Shown here: positions 20,398-26,519 of the stretch, piece after piece | Layout of the letters: each line of letters starts with the position of its first letter | Position numbering within the stretch: the stretch's first letter is position 1 | Virus record (IMG/VR): IMGVR_UViG_3300031621_000844 | Span: 1-26,519 of that record | Length of the DNA stretch: 26,519 nt | Reading direction: 5' to 3' (one strand) | Source: a virus | Translations under genes and position numbers: made by a program | Notes under the pieces: model-generated | Told to the model about the DNA's origin: nothing | Seen by the model: only the letters and a program-made list of their open reading frames with translations | The model's database searches: none

Positions 20398-20900
20398 ATA
20401 AATTTTTAACAGCATTATTAGTATGCATTGCATTTGTTAGTACAACACAAGCAGGACAGACTAAAGGGTTATTTACAGCAGAAGAACGTCCTGAGATGTG
20501 GTGTTTAGCACAAAATGTATATTACGAAGCACGTGGTAGTAATCTAGCCGATCGTATGGCTGTTGCAGATGTAGTTCTTAATCGAGTTTCACACAATTAC
20601 TATCCTAATACTATTTGCGGAGTTGTACAACAAGGCAAACAATATGCAAGTGGATCAATGATACGTAATATGTGCCAGTTCAGCTGGTATTGTGATGGCA
20701 AGAGTGATTGGCCTACTGACATAAATGCTTGGGTAGAGGCACAACAGATTGCATATAATATATTAGTGTTTGGTGACGTCCGTGGTATTACTGAAGGTGC
20801 GACACACTATCATGCAAACTATGTAGAACCAGCATGGGCAAAAGACTTTGCACTAGTTGGACGCATTGGTGTACATATCTTTTACCGTTGGGAAAATTAA
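20394..20900 (+). CDS. SleB/CwlJ-type cell wall hydrolase (probable endolysin)
   Basis: A 168-residue exported muramidase-like enzyme of the Hydrolase_2 (SleB) family. The N-terminus MNKFLTALLVCIAFVSTTQA is a signal peptide. The domain begins with AQNVYYEARGSNLADRMAVA, where the Glu of YYEARG (about residue 45) is the conserved catalytic acid, and carries VADVVLNRV, QFSWYCDG and ATHYHANYV as family landmarks. It would cut peptidoglycan from the periplasm, reaching it by the Sec system rather than through a holin pore. GAGGATGG precedes the ATG in the overlap with the preceding gene. Confidence 0.88.
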   Translation: MNKFLTALLVCIAFVSTTQAGQTKGLFTAEERPEMWCLAQNVYYEARGSNLADRMAVADVVLNRVSHNYYPNTICGVVQQGKQYASGSMIRNMCQFSWYCDGKSDWPTDINAWVEAQQIAYNILVFGDVRGITEGATHYHANYVEPAWAKDFALVGRIGVHIFYRWEN

Positions 20901-20903
20901 TGG

Positions 20904-20932
20904 TTGACACTTACCTTTGATGATTGTATAAT
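20904..20932 (+). promoter_or_regulatory. Perfect sigma-70 promoter TTGACA-N17-TATAAT
   Basis: TTGACA 20904-20909, 17 bp spacer, TATAAT 20927-20932, immediately after the lysin gene. Start near 20939, leader of about 27 nt with AATGGAGGC. Ideal consensus suggests strong early expression of the lipoprotein genes. Confidence 0.8.
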
Positions 20933-20965
20933 ATAAACTTAATGAATAGGCTAATGGAGGCACAG

Positions 20966-21457
20966 ATGAAAAATATGTTAAAAACAACGGCTATTGCTGG
21001 TGTCATGTTGACACTCGGAGCATGTAGCTCAATGACAACAATTGCAGAACGTGACGAATATGCACAACCTAAATGGTATGCAAGTTGCGCTCAATCAGGC
21101 GCTGAAGGTTACTTTTGGTGGAAGGAAGAATTTGCATATGCGTGTGGCGCAGGCGAATCAGTACACCAGCAAGCGGCCGAAGAGCAGATGTATGCTATTG
21201 CAATGAACAACTTTGCAAAACGCATTAACGGCAAAGTGAACAGTGAAACTAATTTATCCTTCGTAAACGATGTTAAGCAAACGAGTACTAGGATTGCTTA
21301 CACAGTTGAAGACACATCCATCGTTCAACACCTTGAAGAAGAGCGTTCAACATATGTATACAACAGCAAACAGTATACATTTGTAAAACTTAAAATGCCA
21401 AAAATTGTATTCGATCAACTGTTAGCACAAAACACAGTAGCTACAGTAAATGATTAG
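20966..21457 (+). CDS. LPP20-like lipoprotein
   Basis: A 163-residue lipoprotein. Start set at ATG 20966 after GGAGG; in-frame upstream ATGs lie in the leader. MKNMLKTTAIAGVMLTLGAC is a signal peptide with lipobox LGAC (Cys20). The mature part, PKWYASCAQSGAEGYFWW and then YACGAGESVHQQAAEEQ, resembles the LPP20 family (a P-x-W start, a G-x-G-x turn and an Ala-rich helix). Residues after the lipobox Cys are S-S, favouring outer-membrane sorting in Gram-negatives. First of three consecutive lipoprotein genes. Probably acquired from a bacterium. Confidence 0.75.
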   Translation: MKNMLKTTAIAGVMLTLGACSSMTTIAERDEYAQPKWYASCAQSGAEGYFWWKEEFAYACGAGESVHQQAAEEQMYAIAMNNFAKRINGKVNSETNLSFVNDVKQTSTRIAYTVEDTSIVQHLEEERSTYVYNSKQYTFVKLKMPKIVFDQLLAQNTVATVND

Positions 21458-21776
21458 GCTCGTACTATTACTTGGAGTAGTTGCAACGCTAGGAGCATGC
21501 ACTACTTCACAGCATCACAACTATACGCCACAGTACTGTTATACCGATCAAACAATCGAACGTACAGGCAATATAGTTAATAGCGAAACTAAATTAGAAT
21601 GCACAGATAGACCAGGACAACAAGTAGCAACACAACGTGCAGGTATTGACAAGGGTTGCAAAGAGTTTTGGTATACTGAAAATAGGCGCGGCAAATTAAT
21701 TCAACAGCGAGGAGTATATTGTGAGAAGCTCGACGGTAGCACTGAAATCATTAATATTGACGGCAATAATAGTTAG
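21450..21776 (+). CDS. Cys-containing lipoprotein of unknown function
   Basis: A 108-residue lipoprotein overlapping its neighbours by 8 nt upstream and 56 nt downstream. MIRLVLLLGVVATLGAC carries lipobox LGAC (Cys17), followed by T-T-S. The mature domain holds four further cysteines (YCY, LECTDRPGQ, KGCKEFW, VYCEKLD), probably two disulphides after export, with a beta-type pattern (GKLIQQRGVYCEKLDG). No family recognised. It may form a complex with the adjacent lipoproteins. Confidence 0.7.
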   Translation: MIRLVLLLGVVATLGACTTSQHHNYTPQYCYTDQTIERTGNIVNSETKLECTDRPGQQVATQRAGIDKGCKEFWYTENRRGKLIQQRGVYCEKLDGSTEIINIDGNNS

Positions 21777-22161
21777 CGTTTCCGCTTGCTCGTCTACTCC
21801 GTATCAAACAAGAGCTGTTGAAGTTCCGACTGTAACAAGTCCGACTAGCGGTGTAAGCGTATTAGTAGATGTTATGCAAGGCGTGTACCTAACTAGCAAG
21901 TACGGACTTGACAACCAACAAAAGCAAAAGCAGACAGGTGCATTTTATACAGCACTTGAAAGCGACTATGGCAAAGTTATTAGTTGGTACGAACGTGATG
22001 CAAAAGGACATGTAAAGGCTGTACACGGTTACCCACAAGGTAGTGGGTTTTGTAGAGTAGTCTATAGTTTAGTTACTGTAAAAGGACGCTCTAGACACTT
22101 TGAAGAAACAGTATGTAAAAAACATGCAGAAGATACTAGGTGGCACTTTGTCAGAAAGTAA
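21721..22161 (+). CDS. Lipoprotein with surface-antigen-like C-terminal domain
   Basis: A 146-residue lipoprotein starting at GTG 21721 inside the previous gene. The signal part MRSSTVALKSLILTAIIVS is followed by VSAC (Cys23), S-S. The C-terminal region ISWYERDAKGHVKAVHGYP, GFCRVVYSLVTVKGRSRHF, ETVCKKHAEDTRWHFV resembles the 17-kDa/RT0821 surface-antigen type domain: a C-R-x-[FY] strand, a G-[RK] turn, and a second Cys before the W. The two Cys would form a disulphide. The middle (VDVMQGVYLTSKYGLDNQ) is unassigned. Confidence 0.7.
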   Translation: MRSSTVALKSLILTAIIVSVSACSSTPYQTRAVEVPTVTSPTSGVSVLVDVMQGVYLTSKYGLDNQQKQKQTGAFYTALESDYGKVISWYERDAKGHVKAVHGYPQGSGFCRVVYSLVTVKGRSRHFEETVCKKHAEDTRWHFVRK

Positions 22162-22162
22162 C

Positions 22163-22170
22163 GATAAATA
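22163..22170 (+). promoter_or_regulatory. Late-type promoter (GATAAATA)
   Basis: GATAAATA overlapping the region after the third lipoprotein stop and 17 bp ahead of ATG 22187, with GAGGAAAAC as ribosome-binding site. Confidence 0.55.
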
Positions 22171-22186
22171 CATAGAGGAAAACACT

Positions 22187-23923
22187 ATGTTACTAGGTAT
22201 TTTAACATTACTCACGGCCTTATGTATTAGTGCTGTGGCAATTTACTATTCTGTTGCAGGTCTTGTAGCAATCTTTGCCGCCGCGGCGGTGCCTATTATG
22301 ATTATGGGCGGAGTGCTAGAAGTTGGCAAACTAGTCACGGCTGTATGGCTACACAAACACTGGAAGCAGGCTGCATGGTGGTTAAGATCTTATCTCGCCT
22401 TTGCGGTGTTTGTTCTTATGCTTATAACAAGTATGGGTATTTTTGGCTTTTTAAGTAAGGCACACATCGAACAAACTAGTGCAGGCGAAGAAAGTGTTGC
22501 ACAAATAGAACGTATTGATGATGAGATCGCTAGGCAAATTAGCATTGTTGGTCGTTCAGAAAACAAAGTAAGAGAACTAGAATCAAGTACGTTCAGCAAC
22601 GATACGCAAATACAAGAACAAATAGACAAAGAACAAATACGTATTGAGTCAGCATACAACCGTGTTCAACCTGCTATTGATGAGCAGAATGTTATCATTG
22701 CCGGCGTCACAAAATTATTCCAAACAGAGCTAGACAAGATTGACAACGATCTAACGATCTTACAAAGCTATGTAAACAATGGCGAAGTTAAAAAAGCACA
22801 ACAAATGATTGGCGCAAGTGCTGATGGTGTGTTTGGTAAAAAGACAGCAGAAAAGATCGGCGACTGGAAAGACGTAAGGCAACAAGACCGTGATAAGTGG
22901 TTAACTAGACTACAAGAGTCTGCTAACTCGCCTACTGTACAAGAGGCACGTAAAGAAATAGCAAGACTAAGAAGTGTTGCTGACGATAACATCACACAGT
23001 CAAACACACTAATAAACAGACTACGTGAAAAGTTAGGCACTGGTGCGCCAAACATTGATGCATTAATCGACGAACAGTTTGCTAGAGTAAAAACAGCAAA
23101 CACAGAAATTGAAACACTAACTGATGAGAAGTTTGAACTTGAATCAGAGTATCGCCAACTAGAAGCAGAAGTAGGACCAATCAAGTATATTGCTGAGTTT
23201 GTATACGGAGAAACAGCAGACCGTAACATGTTAGAAGAAGCTGTACGTTGGGTAATAATCATTATTATCTTTGTGTTTGATCCACTTGCTGTACTATTGC
23301 TAATAGCAAGTCAGTACACGTTTGAATGGAACAAAAATCGCAAGCCTCAAACATCTCTAACAGATGATGACTTCGAAGAGTACGATAGAATGAGAGCAGA
23401 ACTAATTGCTGCTAATATTCCACCGTCAGTCAAACCGGCAGTACCAGAAGAAGAACTTAAATTTGAAGACATTGATCAAGAAACAATAGACAATGAATTT
23501 AAAGATGAAGGATATGAAGAACGCAAAGAACGATATGAACGAGTAATGGCTCCGCATCGTTCAAAAGATATTCAACCTGAATCTACAATTAATAAAGAGT
23601 ATCCAGATACTAAAAATGCTTTCTTCTTTGCAGAGGAAATCGAACAAATCAAAAAAAAAGAAGTGATACTTAAAGCTGAATCAGACGAAACACCAGAACA
23701 AAAACAAAGACGTGAACATGTTGACCTACTAGAGGCAGATGCTTCAATAGCCGAACGTAAACGGTATTGGAAAGACCACAATCCAAATGAGAACCTTAAG
23801 AGCTGGAAAACCTTATATATACAAGGCAGGATTGATAAGTTACCGTGGGTACCAGATGAACAAGGGTACGTACAGAACAGCGAACAGTCCGACGATACTA
23901 TTTGGAAACGGTTGAAAAAATAA
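22187..23923 (+). CDS. Large membrane coiled-coil protein with peptidoglycan-binding-like motif
   Basis: A 578-residue protein. Start set at ATG 22187 after GAGGAA; a longer in-frame ATG at 22100 lies within the preceding gene. Two or three membrane segments lie in the first 90 residues (LLGILTLLTALCISAVAIYY, VAIFAAAAVPIMIMGGVLE, LAFAVFVLMLITSMGIFGF), a long coiled coil follows at about 100-350, and another membrane span lies at about 353-378 (VIIIIIFVFDPLAVLLLIAS). Within the coil, KAQQMIGASADGVFGKKTA (about 203-221) matches the PG_binding_1 core (G-x3-DGxFGxxT). The C-terminal 200 residues are charged and probably cytoplasmic. I recall relatives in T4-like marine phages with no known role. 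Its size and topology suggest an envelope-spanning scaffold. Confidence 0.65.
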   Translation: MLLGILTLLTALCISAVAIYYSVAGLVAIFAAAAVPIMIMGGVLEVGKLVTAVWLHKHWKQAAWWLRSYLAFAVFVLMLITSMGIFGFLSKAHIEQTSAGEESVAQIERIDDEIARQISIVGRSENKVRELESSTFSNDTQIQEQIDKEQIRIESAYNRVQPAIDEQNVIIAGVTKLFQTELDKIDNDLTILQSYVNNGEVKKAQQMIGASADGVFGKKTAEKIGDWKDVRQQDRDKWLTRLQESANSPTVQEARKEIARLRSVADDNITQSNTLINRLREKLGTGAPNIDALIDEQFARVKTANTEIETLTDEKFELESEYRQLEAEVGPIKYIAEFVYGETADRNMLEEAVRWVIIIIIFVFDPLAVLLLIASQYTFEWNKNRKPQTSLTDDDFEEYDRMRAELIAANIPPSVKPAVPEEELKFEDIDQETIDNEFKDEGYEERKERYERVMAPHRSKDIQPESTINKEYPDTKNAFFFAEEIEQIKKKEVILKAESDETPEQKQRREHVDLLEADASIAERKRYWKDHNPNENLKSWKTLYIQGRIDKLPWVPDEQGYVQNSEQSDDTIWKRLKK

Positions 23924-23926
23924 TAC

Positions 23927-24319
23927 ATGCCTCAAATTAAAGTAATTACTCCGCCGGATTTATTGCATAATAGCGATCCCAGTATACTATTAATATATCC
24001 AAGTTCAGCTCTTAAAGAAGAGTTTCAAAACACTGTACAACATTGGGATCTTTCTTTTAACTTGTACATTTACTCACCACAAGCTAACGACCACAACCTA
24101 GATTGGTTACTGTCATTAGTTAAGATGTGTGACCAAACTATTATAGACTTAGACCATTGTGACTCACAAGTACGTGACCTAGCGTCATATATTATTGCAC
24201 AAAGTAACACTTTGTGGTTGACAAATGCGGTGGAAACAGTGTATAATAAATTAAGTATCAATCGAATATACGATTTACAACAACTAACGGAAGGAGTACT
24301 TAGTGCCAAGCAACAATAA
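23927..24319 (+). CDS. Conserved unknown protein overlapping rpsU
   Basis: A 130-residue soluble protein starting at ATG 23927, three bases after the preceding stop. Alternating strands and helices (PSILLIYPSSALKEEFQNTV, NLYIYSPQ, DWLLSLVKMCDQTIIDLDHC) suggest a small Rossmann- or flavodoxin-like fold, but there is no glycine loop or catalytic motif. I recall look-alikes in many T4-like cyanophages without function. The promoter for the bS21 gene lies inside its 3' part (24218-24247), and its last codons overlap the bS21 start by 17 nt. Confidence 0.65.
   Translation: MPQIKVITPPDLLHNSDPSILLIYPSSALKEEFQNTVQHWDLSFNLYIYSPQANDHNLDWLLSLVKMCDQTIIDLDHCDSQVRDLASYIIAQSNTLWLTNAVETVYNKLSINRIYDLQQLTEGVLSAKQQ
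24218..24247 (+). promoter_or_regulatory. Consensus sigma-70 promoter for the bS21 gene
   Basis: TTGACA 24218-24223, 18 bp spacer, TATAAT 24242-24247; start near 24254. Both hexamers are perfect. It lies inside the upstream coding sequence, so bS21 and the genes after it can be transcribed separately. Confidence 0.7.
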
Positions 24320-24587
24320 ATTTAGTAAGAACTTTAACAGTGGCCAGCGTTGGAACAACGCAGCTAAAGAACAACCTAAGGGGTTGACTGTAGAAGTTCG
24401 CAACGGGGATGTAACGAAAGCAATGCGTATCTTTAAGAAGAAGGTACAAGAAGCTGGCATACTACAAGAAGTTCGCGAACGAGAGTTTTACGAAAAACCA
24501 TGTGAAAAACGCAACCGTAAAAAGAAAGCGGCAGTTAATAGACACAAGAAGAACTTAGCAAAGAGAAAATCAGACTTAGGATTCTAA
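24303..24587 (+). CDS. rpsU: Phage-encoded ribosomal protein bS21
   Basis: A 94-residue protein starting at GTG 24303 behind AAGGAG. From about residue 28 it follows bS21 closely: VEVRNGDVTKAMRIFKKKV, EAGILQEVREREFYEKPCEK, then the basic tail RNRKKKAAVNRHKKN. E. coli bS21 is 71 residues; the extra 20-25 N-terminal residues (PSNNKFSKNFNSGQRWNN) are a phage-specific extension. bS21 sits near the anti-Shine-Dalgarno on the 30S platform and helps select mRNAs. bS21 genes are known in pelagiphages and other uncultivated phages. Dedicated perfect promoter. Probably changes which messages are initiated. Confidence 0.92.
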   Translation: MPSNNKFSKNFNSGQRWNNAAKEQPKGLTVEVRNGDVTKAMRIFKKKVQEAGILQEVREREFYEKPCEKRNRKKKAAVNRHKKNLAKRKSDLGF

Positions 24588-24588
24588 G

Positions 24589-25167
24589 ATGGCAATGCAC
24601 ACAGAATTGTGGTTTCCAAGTGTAGTTTGGAGCTCAATGATACATAGTGGCAAGAATGAAGATCTCAAACAATACGCATACGATCTAAAAAAGAATTCTC
24701 AAACACGAGTACTGAGCAACTACGGAGGCTTCCAAAGTCCTGACATCAAAGCAGGAGAGTCTCAAGCACTTGATAGGCTAATGCAGACTATTAGTGAAGA
24801 AGTAGACTTTTGTGGTAACCAAGTAGGACTTAAACCCTTAGAACTTTATAATGTTTGGATAAACATTAACCCCCCTGGCGCATACAACGAATTACATAAT
24901 CATGTTGGTAGTGTACTAAGCGGTGTTTATTATATAGACGCTGATCCGTCACAAGGTAATATACAATTTGAAAGAAGCGACAACGCAGATTATCACATAC
25001 CTACAGAAGTAGCCACACATACATATTTTACAAGTACTAGAGCAAGTTATGCATCTAAAACAAACGCATTGTACGTTTTTCCAAGTTGGCTAAAACATAG
25101 TGTACAAGGCAATACCTCTCGTCGCGACAGGCTTTCGATTAGTTTTAATTATGGAGAGAAAAATTGA
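24589..25167 (+). CDS. 2-oxoglutarate/Fe(II) oxygenase-like protein (TIGR02466-like)
   Basis: A 192-residue protein one base after the bS21 stop. The core [20 protein letters not shown] (about 89-108) followed by LSGVYYID, then FPSWLKHSV (His170) and [10 protein letters not shown], matches a conserved family of putative 2-oxoglutarate oxygenases. The iron site would use His103 and/or His105 plus His170, with Arg near 180 binding 2-oxoglutarate; HNH replaces the usual HxD, so the acid ligand is not certain. Substrate unknown. Overlaps the GMP reductase gene by 4 nt (TTGA) and may share the bS21 promoter. Confidence 0.75.
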   Translation: MAMHTELWFPSVVWSSMIHSGKNEDLKQYAYDLKKNSQTRVLSNYGGFQSPDIKAGESQALDRLMQTISEEVDFCGNQVGLKPLELYNVWININPPGAYNELHNHVGSVLSGVYYIDADPSQGNIQFERSDNADYHIPTEVATHTYFTSTRASYASKTNALYVFPSWLKHSVQGNTSRRDRLSISFNYGEKN

Positions 25168-26324
25168 GAATAGACAACGACACAAAGTTAGACTATAAAG
25201 ATGTACTTATTCGTCCAAAGCGTAGTACACTAAGGTCACGCTTACAAGTAGAGTTACGGCGGAGTTTTACTTTCCGTAACTACAAACCATATGCTATGAG
25301 TATAGAGTCTATTAAGGATAAACCATCGTACGATGGTATTCCTATTATGGCAAGTAACATGGACGGCGTTGGTACATTTACAATGGCAGACAAACTTGCA
25401 GAGGGCGGCATCTTTACTTGCTTAGTAAAAACATACAGTGCAGATGAACTAATAGAATACTTTGATAGTGACATGCCAGAGCGCACAGAAAATGTTGCTA
25501 TGAGTATTGGCACAAGTGACGATGACTGGTGCAAACTTGAAATAGTGTATGCAATAGTCAATGACAAGTTAAAGTACGTGTGTATGGATATCGCAAATGG
25601 TTATAGTGATCATTTTGCACAACACGTTAGGAAAGTACGTAAAGCATTTCCAAATATTGTAATTATAGCAGGTAACGTAGTTACCGGAGAAATGACCGAG
25701 GAACTAATCCTCGCAGGAGCAGACATTGTTAAAGTTGGGATTGGGCCTGGTAGTGTTTGTACTACTAGGATACAGACTGGTGTTGGATACCCGCAGCTAT
25801 CAGCTGTCATTGAGTGCGCTGATGCCGCTCACGGTCTTGGGGGACACATTATTGCTGACGGCGGTTGTACTTGTCCTGGAGATGTAGCAAAGGCCTTTGC
25901 AGCTGGTGCTGACTTTGTAATGCTAGGTGGCATGCTTGCTGGACACGATGAAGGTGGCGGTGAAGTAATCCAGAAGTTTTACAAAACAGGCGAATGGGTC
26001 AGTGAAACAATTACAGTTGACAAGATTGAAAAGACAACTTGGAAAGATGGGATTGAACGTAAACAGTTTGTAGCGTTCTACGGTATGAGTAGTGATGCAG
26101 CAAACACAAAACATTTTGGCGGACTTAAAGACTATCGTTCGTCAGAAGGCCGTGAAGTACTTGTTCCCTACAGAGGAGAAGTAGCACGAACAATACAAGA
26201 CTTGCTAGGCGGATTACGTAGTACTTGCACATATGCAGGTGCTATGAAACTAAAGCAACTTAGCAAGTGTACAACCTTTGTTCGTTGTACACAACAATTT
26301 AACGCAGTTTACGCAGGAAAGTAA
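25164..26324 (+). CDS. guaC: GMP reductase (GuaC-like; IMPDH/GMPR family)
   Basis: A 386-residue enzyme that would turn GMP into IMP with [24 protein letters not shown] opens the barrel; [19 protein letters not shown] holds the catalytic Cys199; [10 protein letters not shown] and [10 protein letters not shown] bind the phosphate; [14 protein letters not shown] with [15 protein letters not shown] is the GMP-reductase type loop. No CBS pair and length close to GMPR (E. coli 347) rather than IMPDH (488) favour GMP reductase; GMPR type and IMPDH are hard to tell apart for divergent members. Start is TTG 25164 in a TTGA overlap. It would move purine from G to A nucleotides; prs may supply PRPP for the same pool. 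Confidence 0.82.
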   Translation: MRIDNDTKLDYKDVLIRPKRSTLRSRLQVELRRSFTFRNYKPYAMSIESIKDKPSYDGIPIMASNMDGVGTFTMADKLAEGGIFTCLVKTYSADELIEYFDSDMPERTENVAMSIGTSDDDWCKLEIVYAIVNDKLKYVCMDIANGYSDHFAQHVRKVRKAFPNIVIIAGNVVTGEMTEELILAGADIVKVGIGPGSVCTTRIQTGVGYPQLSAVIECADAAHGLGGHIIADGGCTCPGDVAKAFAAGADFVMLGGMLAGHDEGGGEVIQKFYKTGEWVSETITVDKIEKTTWKDGIERKQFVAFYGMSSDAANTKHFGGLKDYRSSEGREVLVPYRGEVARTIQDLLGGLRSTCTYAGAMKLKQLSKCTTFVRCTQQFNAVYAGK

Positions 26325-26328
26325 TTTA

Positions 26329-26519
26329 ATGGATTTAAGTATTTTATATAACGGGCAAGTTTATCTTTTCCTAATTGTATTTGTAATGATGATTGCAGGC
26401 ATGATAAAAGAGAACGACTTGTTCAAAGACATCTTCTGTTTCTTTGAACAGAACTTAAAAAGTAAGAAAGCTGTTGTTGCTATTGTAAGTGCCCTAACAG
26501 GACTACTACCTATCAAAGG
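26329..26519 (+). CDS. Partial membrane protein, cut by window edge
   Basis: Starts at ATG 26329, four bases after the guaC stop (ribosome-binding sequence CAGGAAAG). 63 codons are visible, with an N-terminal membrane segment (VYLFLIVFVMMIAGM), a charged loop with KENDLFKDIFCFFEQ, and a second hydrophobic start (AVVAIVSALTGLLPIK). No family recognised from this fragment. Confidence 0.6.
   Translation, partial: MDLSILYNGQVYLFLIVFVMMIAGMIKENDLFKDIFCFFEQNLKSKKAVVAIVSALTGLLPIK

Noticed and set aside
22768-23262. Minus-strand open frame of 164 codons within the coiled-coil gene
   Set aside because: Ser-rich mirror of a Glu/Lys/Gln coiled coil; no promoter or Shine-Dalgarno.
25164-26324. IMP dehydrogenase
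   Set aside because: No CBS domains, length near GMP reductase, and GMPR-type C-terminal loop; kept as a residual alternative only.

Overview
The window looks like part of a T4-like (straboviral/pelagiphage- or cyanophage-like) marine myovirus genome. The signs are AT-rich, tightly packed genes with 1, 4 and 8 nt overlaps; T4-style late promoters (variants of TATAAATA) in front of structural genes; consensus sigma-70 promoters in front of metabolic and host-takeover genes; and a gene set of prs, class Ia nrdA/nrdB, glutaredoxin, NifU-like protein, PD-(D/E)XK nuclease, PAAR tip protein, SleB-type lysin and a phage bS21. No photosynthesis gene is visible, and a bS21 gene fits phages of heterotrophic marine bacteria (pelagimyophages) better than cyanophages; host assignment is inference.

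Layout. 1-502: minus-strand operon of three small genes, two sharing a CxxC motif. 503-934: non-coding control region with a minus late promoter, two plus sigma-70 promoters and a terminator. 935-1873: PRPP synthetase. 1862-2629 (minus): class 3 lipase. 2699-9608: a long plus-strand block of mostly unknown genes. Many of its proteins start with a short acidic/hydrophobic leader ending in [L/I]-x-E, like the capsid-targeting sequence of T4 internal head proteins. The block includes a pol-beta-type nucleotidyltransferase next to a KxDG ligase-like protein, tandem Lys/Arg-rich paralogues and a gene with an apparent -1 frameshift at A AAA AAG. 9617-10704: NifU-like protein plus exonuclease. 10737-12762: tail spike and a conserved unknown. 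12797-17070: nrdA, nrdB, glutaredoxin, an Sm-like small protein and PAAR. 17140-19386: small proteins, an outer-membrane beta-barrel and a YadA-like repeat fibre. 19399-20900: thermonuclease, a conserved unknown and the lysin. 20966-23923: three consecutive lipoproteins and a large coiled-coil membrane protein. 23927-26519: conserved unknown, bS21, 2-oxoglutarate oxygenase-like protein, GMP reductase and the start of a membrane protein.

How it works together (inference). Early/middle genes under sigma-70 promoters would redirect purine and deoxynucleotide supply (Prs, GuaC, NrdAB, Grx) and adjust ribosomes (bS21). Late genes under TAAATA promoters would build the virion, load internal proteins into the head and remodel the envelope. 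Two sites (9617-9667 and 19883-19944) fold a sigma-70 promoter, an intrinsic terminator and the ribosome-binding site of the next gene into one 50-60 bp element. The most novel candidates are the leader-bearing nucleotidyltransferase/ligase-like pair, the family of putative head-targeting leaders, the -1 frameshift and the envelope lipoprotein/beta-barrel set.
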